From: Nostoc sp. LEGE 06077
GTDB taxonomy: Bacteria > Cyanobacteriota > Cyanobacteriia > Cyanobacteriales > Nostocaceae
DNA: 35,272 bases
NCBI RefSeq assembly: GCF_015207705.1
Contig: NZ_JADEWI010000071.1
Span: 1-35,272, forward strand
Direction: 5' to 3'
Shown: piece after piece, positions 15,961 through 24,212 of the stretch
Layout of the letters: each line of letters begins with the position of its first letter
How positions within the stretch are numbered: the first letter of the stretch is position 1
The notes under the pieces: generated by a model
Told to the model about the DNA's origin: nothing
What the model saw: the letters and a program-made list of their open reading frames with translations, nothing else
The model's database searches: none
Position numbers and translations under genes: made by a program

Positions 15961-16749
15961 TTAAAAATCTAAACTCGGCCAGTCTGGTTCACGGTAATAA
16001 TGTGTCATATCATCAAATTTCCGCAACTCAACACGGTGAACAAGAAATTCGGGAGAATCTTCTAGCCACTGTTGATTCAAATCAGCAAGCAAATCACTGA
16101 GTTTGTTGCGGTCTAAATCTGAGGAAATATCACCGAAATAGCCTAATGTAATGTGGGCTGTTAGGTGATAATGCTGTTCAATCCCTAATGCAATCAACTT
16201 GGGATTTTGATAAATTTTGCGACGAAATTGAATTATTTGTTCATAGCAACTTTCATTTTTGGGTACTAAACAAACCCCCAAAGCTCTTGGCATCACAACC
16301 AATCCCAACATTTGCCAGTAAATTGGGTTAGTTCCCGATGTTATGGATTGTTGATATTGTTGAAAGATTTCCGCACAGCAAGAGCGTAATTCTTCCTCAA
16401 ATTGAGGATTTTTTTCACAAGCATCAAGATAAGCATGATCCCAAATCAAGTCCGCCAAAGTTAAATGAAAACTGGCAGGTGGTAAAGGGACAAGCAAATT
16501 ATGGTTTACAGGTAACTGTAAAATTTGCTGTTGGTAAGTTGCTAATTTTTCATAGAAAGCAGAGTTTTCAGGTGCGTCATCTGCTGTGGGAGTAATAAGT
16601 GTATAACCAGGAAATGCTGCTGCTTGTCTGGTTCCAGAATGGGGCTGGAATTTAGAAGACTCCTGGATATGCTGAACTTGTGACTTGTATGCTTCTGGTA
16701 GCGTCATTCTCACTACCCGGTTCAGGTAAGTTTGATAGTTGTCGTCCAA
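15961..16749 (-). CDS. DUF1868 protein, 2H phosphoesterase-like
   Basis: A 262-residue protein matching the DUF1868 family from memory. Two HxT motifs are visible, HLT at 95-97 (FHLTLADLI) and HIT at 199-201 (HLTAHITLGYF), the hallmark of 2H phosphodiesterases, which act on cyclic nucleotides or RNA ends. The spacing of about 100 residues is normal for that superfamily. The conserved GTRQAAAFPGYTLITPT near 39-55 is characteristic of the family's N-terminal part. It is probably a cytoplasmic enzyme; the substrate is unknown. The gene is divergent from holA. Confidence 0.85.
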   Translation of the reverse strand: MDDNYQTYLNRVVRMTLPEAYKSQVQHIQESSKFQPHSGTRQAAAFPGYTLITPTADDAPENSAFYEKLATYQQQILQLPVNHNLLVPLPPASFHLTLADLIWDHAYLDACEKNPQFEEELRSCCAEIFQQYQQSITSGTNPIYWQMLGLVVMPRALGVCLVPKNESCYEQIIQFRRKIYQNPKLIALGIEQHYHLTAHITLGYFGDISSDLDRNKLSDLLADLNQQWLEDSPEFLVHRVELRKFDDMTHYYREPDWPSLDF

Positions 16750-16914
16750 TCTTTAATAGCCTCACGTTCTTCCTTGATAGATTTTAGGGAAAATTATCCA
16801 ATTGTGACTGAGTTGACTTAAAAAGTATTTAACATTTTGGAAGGGGAGTGGGGAAAAGTCTGAAGTCTGAATATTTCACCGTTGTTAGTCACTGAGATGT
16901 TATGAGGTTGATAT

Positions 16915-17904
16915 ATGCCAGTCTTTGTTTACTGGGGTGAAGATGACTTTGCTATAGAAAAAGCAGTTAATTTGTTGCGCGATCGCATTTTAGATCCCCT
17001 GTGGACAGATTTTAACTATTCTTATTTTGCGCCTGATCAACCTGATACAGCGATCGCCGCGTTAAATCAAGTGATGACTCCGGCTTTTGGCGCTGGTGGA
17101 CGTTTGGTTTGGCTGATGAATACAAATCTCTGCCAACAATGTCCTGATAACGTTTTGGCAGAATTGACGCGCACTTTACCAGTAATTCCCGAAAATTCCT
17201 TTTTATTGCTTACTAGCCGCAGTAAACCCGATGAACGGCTGAAATCTACAAAATTGCTAAAACAATCCGCCACGGAGTTTCGGGAATTTTCTCTCATTCC
17301 CCCTTGGAAAACCGAATTAATTATCCAAGCTGTGCAGCAAGCAGCCCAAACTGTCGGAGTGCAACTCACAGCAAAAACGGCTGAACTATTAGCCGAATCT
17401 GTTGGTAATGATACAAGGCTGCTGTACAACGAGTTAGAGAAATTGCGGCTGTATCATTTAGAGAGCAAAAAGCCTTTAGATGTAGATACTGTTAGCAAAT
17501 TAGTCAGGAATACTACGCAAAATAGTTTACAATTAGCAGCAGCAATTAGAACAGGAGATACAGGCAAAGCTTTAACTGTGTTGACTGACTTGCTAAATGT
17601 GGCTGAACCAGGATTGCGGATAGTGGCAACATTAATTGGTCAATTTCGCACTTGGTTGTGGGTCAAAATTGTTACAGATAGCGGTGAGCGTAACCCACAA
17701 GCGATCGCTCAAGCCGCCGATGTGAGCAACCCTAAACGTATCTACTTTTTACAACAAGAAGTCAAATTTCTGTCTGTGCAGCAACTAATTTCCTGTTTAC
17801 CACTACTCTTGGAGTTAGAAGTCAGCCTTAAGCAAGGATCTGGCGAAATATCTACACTCCAAACAAAAGTAATTGAACTTTGTCAAATATGTAAAGGCAA
17901 CTGA
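16915..17904 (+). CDS. holA: DNA polymerase III subunit delta
   Basis: The 329-residue protein has the usual length and three-domain layout of HolA. MPVFVYWGEDDFAIEKAVNL is the typical opening of the AAA+-like domain I. NSFLLLTSRSKPDERLKSTK and LLAESVGNDTRLLYNELEKL (sensor-2-like region) are family signatures, and the helical C-terminal domain joins the clamp-loader collar. Delta opens the DnaN sliding clamp as part of the clamp-loader complex. As expected for delta it lacks a Walker A motif. The gene appears monocistronic, with the DUF4168 gene 110 bp downstream. Confidence 0.93.
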   Translation: MPVFVYWGEDDFAIEKAVNLLRDRILDPLWTDFNYSYFAPDQPDTAIAALNQVMTPAFGAGGRLVWLMNTNLCQQCPDNVLAELTRTLPVIPENSFLLLTSRSKPDERLKSTKLLKQSATEFREFSLIPPWKTELIIQAVQQAAQTVGVQLTAKTAELLAESVGNDTRLLYNELEKLRLYHLESKKPLDVDTVSKLVRNTTQNSLQLAAAIRTGDTGKALTVLTDLLNVAEPGLRIVATLIGQFRTWLWVKIVTDSGERNPQAIAQAADVSNPKRIYFLQQEVKFLSVQQLISCLPLLLELEVSLKQGSGEISTLQTKVIELCQICKGN

Positions 17905-18014
17905 AAATACATATAAAATTTCGGTACACTGAAATTTCGTTGGAACTTCTCACTCCAAAAATAATTCACAATCAATAACGCACCCCTAAGATTGAGTCCT
18001 GTGTCACAGACATT

Positions 18015-18482
18015 ATGAACAAAGTTGCTAATTTGTTTTTCCGAGATACTCTGAAAAATTTATTACCGAGAAATTTATTTTTTGGCGTTATGGCTAGTGC
18101 TAGTTTGTTAGCCGGCACTTTAACATTTACAGCCAAAGCTGATGCTCAAACTCCAGATGTGAACAATAATGAAATTGTCAGCTATGCCCAAGCGGTTTTA
18201 GCAATGGAACCATCGCGTCAACAAGCCTTTGGAGAAATTAAAAAATTAATTGGTGGCGGAGAAATTCCCCAGATTGTTTGTAACGACCCTAAAAGTATTA
18301 ACAATTTACCACGCAAAGCCAGAGATATTGCTGTTAACTACTGTAATCGCTCTCAAAAAATAGTTGAAGAAAATGGCTTAAGCATTGAACGGTTCAATAA
18401 GATTACAGTTGAAATTCAAAATGACAATAACTTAAAAAGGCAGATTTATAATACATTGATTCGCCTGCAAAAAAAATCCTAA
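18015..18482 (+). CDS. DUF4168 domain-containing secreted protein
   Basis: 155 residues. An N-terminal signal sequence (hydrophobic about 20-40, cleavage plausible near ADAQT) is followed by the DUF4168 helical domain: VSYAQAVLAMEPSRQQAF, the two-cysteine region (QIVCNDPKSI and AVNYCNRSQK, possibly a disulphide), and GLSIERFNKITVEIQNDNNL at about 121-140. The protein is exported to the periplasm or thylakoid lumen. The family is frequent in cyanobacteria but has no assigned function. It is convergent with mutL, and a symmetrical hairpin between them probably ends both transcripts. Confidence 0.88.
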   Translation: MNKVANLFFRDTLKNLLPRNLFFGVMASASLLAGTLTFTAKADAQTPDVNNNEIVSYAQAVLAMEPSRQQAFGEIKKLIGGGEIPQIVCNDPKSINNLPRKARDIAVNYCNRSQKIVEENGLSIERFNKITVEIQNDNNLKRQIYNTLIRLQKKS

Positions 18483-18551
18483 GTCAAGCAATTTCGGATT
18501 GTCAGACAGTTATTTTATAACCTTTTGCTCAATCTATCTATCAGAATGATT

Positions 18552-18580
18552 TTTCAAATTGATATTAGATCAATTTGAAA
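18552..18580. terminator. Symmetrical 12-bp hairpin, probable bidirectional terminator
   Basis: TTTCAAATTGAT at 18552-18563 pairs perfectly with ATCAATTTGAAA at 18569-18580 around a 5-base loop. It lies between the convergent DUF4168 and mutL genes. The stem is AT-rich and ends in a T-run when read on either strand, so it suits a two-way terminator. Confidence 0.7.
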
Positions 18581-18583
18581 TTT

Positions 18584-18604
18584 GCCTTTTACCTTTTGCT
18601 TTTT
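18584..18604. repeat. Heptanucleotide STRR tract (GCCTTTT family)
   Basis: GCCTTTT, ACCTTTT and GCTTTTT run in phase beside the terminator hairpin. They are the complement of AAAAGGC-type units seen at 2446-2473. Confidence 0.65.
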
Positions 18605-18609
18605 AACTT

Positions 18610-20295
18610 TCATATTCCGTGGTTTTTGCCAATTACCCAATGCCTGCGGAAAAATCGGGCTAAGGATGATTCTTCTAGTGATAAATAAATCGGTCTGCCG
18701 TGGGGACAGGTGCGAGGGTTACGAGTGCGTTGCCATTGGTCTAACAGGGTTTGCATTTCTTGTAGGTTAAGTGGTGTGCCGTTACGAATCGCACTACGGC
18801 AAGCAACAGCAACTTGAGCCGCTTGTAAATCTCCTCCCCAACTGAGTTCTAAAATCGCTTCTGCACAGTCTTCTCGTTGCTGTAACTGGGCGGGTATATT
18901 ACGCACTGCCCAAAGTTGTTCACCAAAGGTTTCTATTTCTAAACCAATGCGTTGTAGTTGAGAAACTTGTGCTGGTGATAATTGATAAAGAATAATTGAC
19001 GGTTCTACAGGTACGAGTTGCCAATTATCACAGATTTGTTCATACAATACTCGCTCGTGGGCAATATGCTGTTCTACTAGCCACATCCCACCAGAATGTT
19101 CAGCCACAATATAAGTATTGCTAACTTGGGCGACAGCTTTTAATGAGTGCTGAGTGTTTTCAGGTTTGGGATGAAAGTTATAGCCGCCTTTTGCTTCTGC
19201 GGCTTTGAGTAATTTACTCACTCTGGTTGTGTGGACAGCTTCTTTAAAATGAGCAGTATCAATGCGGAGTGCTTGGTCAATCGCTTGAGTAATTTGCTCT
19301 TGCCAATAGTTTAATTCATTGAGATATATTTCAGTTTTTGCCGGATTGCGATTCCAGTTGATTTGGTCGGGAGAAATTTCTAGATGTAATAAACAAATGG
19401 GATAGCGATCGCGTGGTAATGTCCGATGAAACGCTGATAAAATCGTCTGCTCAATTTCTGGTGATTTTACCATCCTGCCATTAATCGCTATTCTGATCCA
19501 GTCTGGGCGATGGCGATGACAACGGTCTGGTAATCCGACTACTAAATTAAGTGCTGAGTGCTGAGTGCTGTTAGCGGTAGCGGGGCGTTCAGCCCGTGCT
19601 AGGTGGGGAAGTTGGAGTTTTAGTTCTTGCAAATCACCTTGGCGGACTTGCGGTAAAATTTGCGGCAGTAGTTGTCCTGTGGTGGCGGCGGGGGAAATTG
19701 TGAACCATAGACGGTCATTTTGCCAAAGTTGCCATGTAACTTGCGGATGACACAGGGCAATTTGATGAATCGTCGCTTGTACAGCTTTAATTTGCTGCGT
19801 TGCACTGGGTAAACCTTGGCGGCGAGATAGGCAATTACCAAACAGATTAGAGACTGTGACTACTGTACCAGGTGCGATCGCCGTTGCTTCTACTTTTAAC
19901 GCCTTGCCATCATCACCATAAACAACCCGCCATCCTAAATTACCATCGGCTGGACGACTCAAAATTTCTAACTCTGCCAAAGTCGTCAAGCTGTGCAAAG
20001 CTTCACCCCGAAATCCCAAGCTGTGAATTTTCCATAAATCATCACTAGAGCGAATTTTACTAGTGCTATGGGCTGTGGCAGCTTGTTGCAAGTCTTCTAG
20101 GTTCATCCCATAACCATTGTCAGCAACGCGGATACGCCACTGTTGCGGCCAGAGGTAAATGACAATTCTGGTTGCACCTGCATCTAGAGAATTTTCTGCC
20201 AATTCCCTCACTACAGATGCCAAGGAGTCAATCACCTCGCCAGCCGTAATGAGATATACAACTTCTGTGGGTAAAGCTTGAATAGTAGATGCCAT
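18610..20295 (-). CDS. mutL: DNA mismatch repair protein MutL
   Basis: The 561-residue protein carries the GHKL ATPase signatures ITAGEVIDSLASVVRELAEN with SLDAGA (about 16-41), DNGYGM and GFRGEALHSL. It also has the C-terminal endonuclease domain: EQHIAHERVLYE corresponds to the DQHAxxE metal motif (Asp replaced by Glu), followed by ACRSAIRNG and CPHGRP. It should couple MutS mismatch recognition to strand incision. The variable linker (about 242-250 and 380-384) contains peptides encoded by GTGCTGA heptamer repeats. The Met at 20295 starts the expected N-terminus. It is convergent with the DUF4168 gene and divergent from the rhodanese-like gene. Confidence 0.95.
   Translation of the reverse strand: MASTIQALPTEVVYLITAGEVIDSLASVVRELAENSLDAGATRIVIYLWPQQWRIRVADNGYGMNLEDLQQAATAHSTSKIRSSDDLWKIHSLGFRGEALHSLTTLAELEILSRPADGNLGWRVVYGDDGKALKVEATAIAPGTVVTVSNLFGNCLSRRQGLPSATQQIKAVQATIHQIALCHPQVTWQLWQNDRLWFTISPAATTGQLLPQILPQVRQGDLQELKLQLPHLARAERPATANSTQHSALNLVVGLPDRCHRHRPDWIRIAINGRMVKSPEIEQTILSAFHRTLPRDRYPICLLHLEISPDQINWNRNPAKTEIYLNELNYWQEQITQAIDQALRIDTAHFKEAVHTTRVSKLLKAAEAKGGYNFHPKPENTQHSLKAVAQVSNTYIVAEHSGGMWLVEQHIAHERVLYEQICDNWQLVPVEPSIILYQLSPAQVSQLQRIGLEIETFGEQLWAVRNIPAQLQQREDCAEAILELSWGGDLQAAQVAVACRSAIRNGTPLNLQEMQTLLDQWQRTRNPRTCPHGRPIYLSLEESSLARFFRRHWVIGKNHGI
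19145..19158. repeat. STRR heptamers within mutL (second site)
   Basis: GAGTGCT followed by GAGTGTT, two 7-bp units encoding part of NTQHSLK in the MutL linker. This is the same heptamer family as 19551-19571. Confidence 0.55.
19551..19571. repeat. STRR heptamers within mutL (GTGCTGA)
   Basis: Three perfect-phase units, GTGCTGA, GTGCTGA and GTGCTGT, encode part of STQHSALN. Three heptamers make 21 bp and so keep the reading frame. Confidence 0.8.
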
Positions 20296-20436
20296 AAATT
20301 ACAGTTTAGGGCAGCAAGCAACTCTTGAATAGAATGAGTATTTTTCTCTGTCCAAAGATAAATTTGGATTAATTATAAAGAAACCTCAATTAAAAGACGA
20401 TTGTTGATAGATTGCTTGTGAGGTTAAAAGCGGAAA

Positions 20437-20778
20437 ATGCTCATGAGTAGTAACTTAGCCACAGATGCTCACGAATTGAAGTCTCGTTTGGAATGGGGTC
20501 AACCAGCTTTTACAATTATTGATGTGCGCGATCGCCACAGTTATAATTACGCACATATTTCTGGGGCAATTCAAATCCCCGTCGATAGCCTAGAAAGCCG
20601 CGCTAAATTCTCTCTGCATCAAGAACGCCATATCTATGTGTATGGCGAAAATGACCAACAAACAACCAAAGCAGTAGAAATATTACGTGGTGCTGGATTT
20701 ACCGAGGTAGCGGAAATTAAAGGTGGTTTCATCGCCTGGAAAATAGTCGGCGGTGCGATCGAGGGTCTTACTGTGTAA
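20437..20778 (+). CDS. Rhodanese-like domain protein lacking the catalytic cysteine
   Basis: A single rhodanese-fold domain of 113 residues. The first signature is FTIIDVRDRHSYNYAHISGA (about 25-44), which continues into IQIP. The active-site loop reads IYVYGENDQQT where sulfurtransferases have YCxxGxRS, so the cysteine is absent. GGFIAWKIVGG gives the usual C-terminus. It is probably a non-catalytic binding or regulatory domain. The start may be the second Met (MSSNLATD, two codons in). It is divergent from mutL and convergent with the adenosine deaminase gene. Confidence 0.88.
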   Translation: MLMSSNLATDAHELKSRLEWGQPAFTIIDVRDRHSYNYAHISGAIQIPVDSLESRAKFSLHQERHIYVYGENDQQTTKAVEILRGAGFTEVAEIKGGFIAWKIVGGAIEGLTV

Positions 20779-20816
20779 CAGGAACAGAGATTAGGGAGTA
20801 GGGAATATTTTAACCC

Positions 20817-21875
20817 CTAACCCCTTCTCTCTAAATCTTTCATTGCCATCACTTTCGGCGCTTCTGGCTGTAGCAAACCATTTAATAGCGAAGCCGGACG
20901 GTGGCTATAAGGCCAAGCAAAAGCATGGCGAAAAGCAGCATCCTGACAAGCTTGTAGCTGGGAAAAGCTAATAATGTCGTAAGTCAAGAGATTTTCGTAT
21001 TCAAATGGCAAACGGACATTATGTAACCCAGCATTGTCAGTACAAATGGCAATATCTACCCCAGCCTCAAAACAACGGTCAAAGACTAATTTGAGTTGGC
21101 GGATATCTTGTAAAGTGCCTGTTTTGATGTATGTTGTTGGGCAAACCTCCAAACACTGCCCGCGTCTAGCGATATCTGGCAATAATTCTGGATATAACAA
21201 AGGAATTTGGATACCGTGACCAATCCGCTTGAGATAAGGTAACAGTTCTGGGTAACAACCAGCGGTGGTTTCGTAAAGATGTCCGGTGGTATTAATGCCT
21301 TGCGATCGCGCATAATCATACAGACTAATCCATTCTTCCAGGCGATCGGCATAGTAGCTATCACCCCCTGCAACATCTATTGCACATACATACTGTCTGT
21401 TCTGCACCGCCAAATCAATAATTGCCTTATTTACCTCGAATGGTAGGCGCGTGTGCATACACAAAATTTGGCTAGTCACAATTGGGCATTCTTGGATATG
21501 ACTGGCTTTACCAACTACGTCCACAATTTCTGCCATTTTGTCAATTCTTTGCGATTGACTCAGATGTTCTGGTGTTCGTAGGTATGGGGTATAGCGCAGT
21601 TCAAGATAAGCCAAATTTTCAAATATATAAGCACCCCGTACTAAGCGATAAATAAAGTAAGGCAAAGTCTCTACAGTTTGCACACTTTCTACTAAAGTAT
21701 GCAATTCTAAATATTCATCTAAAGTGTTGCGGGGTTTGGTATAAAAATCTTCAAATTCTCCATAGTTAGCAAAGCGAGAACTTAATTCTGTAGAATGCCG
21801 TTCAAAATATCTCCATAAAACACGCGGTACAACCGAACCGCCCAAATGCCTATGTAATTCAGCGTGTAAAGCCAT
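20817..21875 (-). CDS. Adenosine deaminase family protein
   Basis: The 352-residue TIM-barrel protein has the zinc motif H8-x-H10 in ELHRHLGGS (canonical enzymes read HLDGS). GHLYETTAG carries a His and the probable proton-donating Glu. RIGHGIQIP and CTDNAGLHN supply the remaining zinc His and Asp regions. It should hydrolyse adenosine or a related amino-purine to the oxo form plus ammonia in the cytoplasm, or act on another nucleoside-like substrate. The Asp-to-Gly change in the first motif and CTDN in place of STDDP mark a subfamily distinct from classical Add, so substrate certainty is limited. purA lies divergently 450 bp away, a possible link through purine metabolism. Confidence 0.88.
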   Translation of the reverse strand: MALHAELHRHLGGSVVPRVLWRYFERHSTELSSRFANYGEFEDFYTKPRNTLDEYLELHTLVESVQTVETLPYFIYRLVRGAYIFENLAYLELRYTPYLRTPEHLSQSQRIDKMAEIVDVVGKASHIQECPIVTSQILCMHTRLPFEVNKAIIDLAVQNRQYVCAIDVAGGDSYYADRLEEWISLYDYARSQGINTTGHLYETTAGCYPELLPYLKRIGHGIQIPLLYPELLPDIARRGQCLEVCPTTYIKTGTLQDIRQLKLVFDRCFEAGVDIAICTDNAGLHNVRLPFEYENLLTYDIISFSQLQACQDAAFRHAFAWPYSHRPASLLNGLLQPEAPKVMAMKDLERRG

Positions 21876-22182
21876 AGTAGTTTATTTTAGAAAATTTCAA
21901 TAATATTAACAAAAACATTAAAAAGAAAAATCTATACCGAGAGTAAGATTCTGTAAAGCTACGGTTAATTAATAAAATTCAAGATTTTCTAACTAGCATT
22001 TACATAACTTCTGAAGATTTAATTAGTATTAATTGAGACTTTGAAAGTATTTTTACTGTTAAACAAGTATAAACAATAGGTTTTTTTGTACTTGTTTATT
22101 GAGAAGAAAAACTATAGCGGTATCCACGCGAATAAAATACAGAATTGACGGCAAAATTAATACACTAAGAGACTTTCAACTC

Positions 22183-22210
22183 TGTTCCCTGTTCCCTATT
22201 CCCTTTCCCC
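22183..22210. repeat. Heptanucleotide STRR tract (TGTTCCC family)
   Basis: TGTTCCC, TGTTCCC, TATTCCC and TTTCCCC stand in phase within the 450-bp gap between the adenosine deaminase gene and purA. They are the complement of the GGGAACA units at 15756-15797. The rest of that gap (21876-22182) is AT-rich and shows nothing I can name. Confidence 0.85.
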
Positions 22211-22259
22211 TGCTAGAAAATATAAAACGCCACAAAAATATCAGTTTGCACCGATTTCC

Positions 22260-22289
22260 TTGACATAATTTGCAGTATATGTATAGAAT
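22260..22289 (+). promoter_or_regulatory. Probable sigma-70-type promoter of purA
   Basis: A consensus TTGACA at 22260-22265 is followed, after 16 bp by TATAGA (22282-22287) or after 18 bp by TAGAAT (22284-22289). The inferred transcript would start near 22296, about 30 bases before the purA start. Confidence 0.65.
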
Positions 22290-22317
22290 AGCAATTTGTG
22301 GAAACTTTACCTCATAA

Positions 22318-23670
<1,353 letters not shown>

Positions 23671-23685
23671 TATTTAGTCAATAGT

Positions 23686-23727
23686 CCATTGACCATTGAC
23701 CATCGACCATCGACCATTGACAAAGGA
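23686..23727. repeat. Heptanucleotide STRR tract (CCATTGA family)
   Basis: Six units in phase: CCATTGA twice, CCATCGA twice, CCATTGA and CAAAGGA. They fill most of the purA-rplY gap and end 8 bases before the rplY ATG, so any ribosome-binding site (AAAGGACAAATAAC) is made from the last unit. Confidence 0.9.
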
Positions 23728-23735
23728 CAAATAAC

Positions 23736-24038
23736 ATGGCTGTGACAGTTGAATCTCAAAAGCGCCCAGAAGGCAGTAAACCAAATGCTTTACGTCGTTC
23801 TGGTTTAATCCCCGCCAATTTGTACGGACATAACGGTACAGAATCTATTTCTTTGGTAATTGATGCCAAAGTTGTTGAACGCCTGCTGAAAAAAGCTGCG
23901 GTTAACAAGACAGAAATTGAACTCAGCATTCCCGATCTTGAGTGGACGGGTAAAACAGTTTTAAAGGAAGTTCAAGTTCATCCAGCCAAGGGTACACCTT
24001 ACCACTTGAGTTTTTATGCTGGTAATAATCAAGGTTAG
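23736..24038 (+). CDS. rplY: 50S ribosomal protein L25
   Basis: A 100-residue short-form L25, which binds 5S rRNA in the large subunit. [20 protein letters not shown] and [13 protein letters not shown] are the typical openings, and [19 protein letters not shown] closes the domain. It lacks the C-terminal TL5/CTC extension. AAAGGA about ten bases upstream is a good ribosome-binding site and is part of an STRR unit. It sits downstream of purA on the same strand, with a clear terminator after it. Confidence 0.93.
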   Translation: MAVTVESQKRPEGSKPNALRRSGLIPANLYGHNGTESISLVIDAKVVERLLKKAAVNKTEIELSIPDLEWTGKTVLKEVQVHPAKGTPYHLSFYAGNNQG

Positions 24039-24096
24039 AACAGGTGTATGGCCTGTCTTTAACAACACTCCAAATTTGTGATAATTGCTGATGATG

Positions 24097-24120
24097 CCAG
24101 GGGTAACACCCTGGTTTTTT
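24097..24120 (+). terminator. Intrinsic terminator after rplY
   Basis: CCAGGG (24097-24102) pairs with CCCTGG (24109-24114) around a GTAACA loop, directly followed by six T residues. It is correctly placed 58 bp after the rplY stop. Confidence 0.9.
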
Positions 24121-24154
24121 GTTAAGCTACAAACGTGAATATTTAAATTAAAAA

Positions 24155-24183
24155 TTGCAACCGCCGATGATTTGAGATAATAA
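24155..24183 (+). promoter_or_regulatory. Candidate promoter for the kinase-fusion gene
   Basis: TTGCAA at 24155-24160 and TAATAA at 24178-24183 are separated by 17 bp and lie 30 bases before the ATG at 24213. The match is moderate only. Confidence 0.4.
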
Positions 24184-24212
24184 TCTGCGGTTTAAAAACT
24201 AATACTGGCAAT

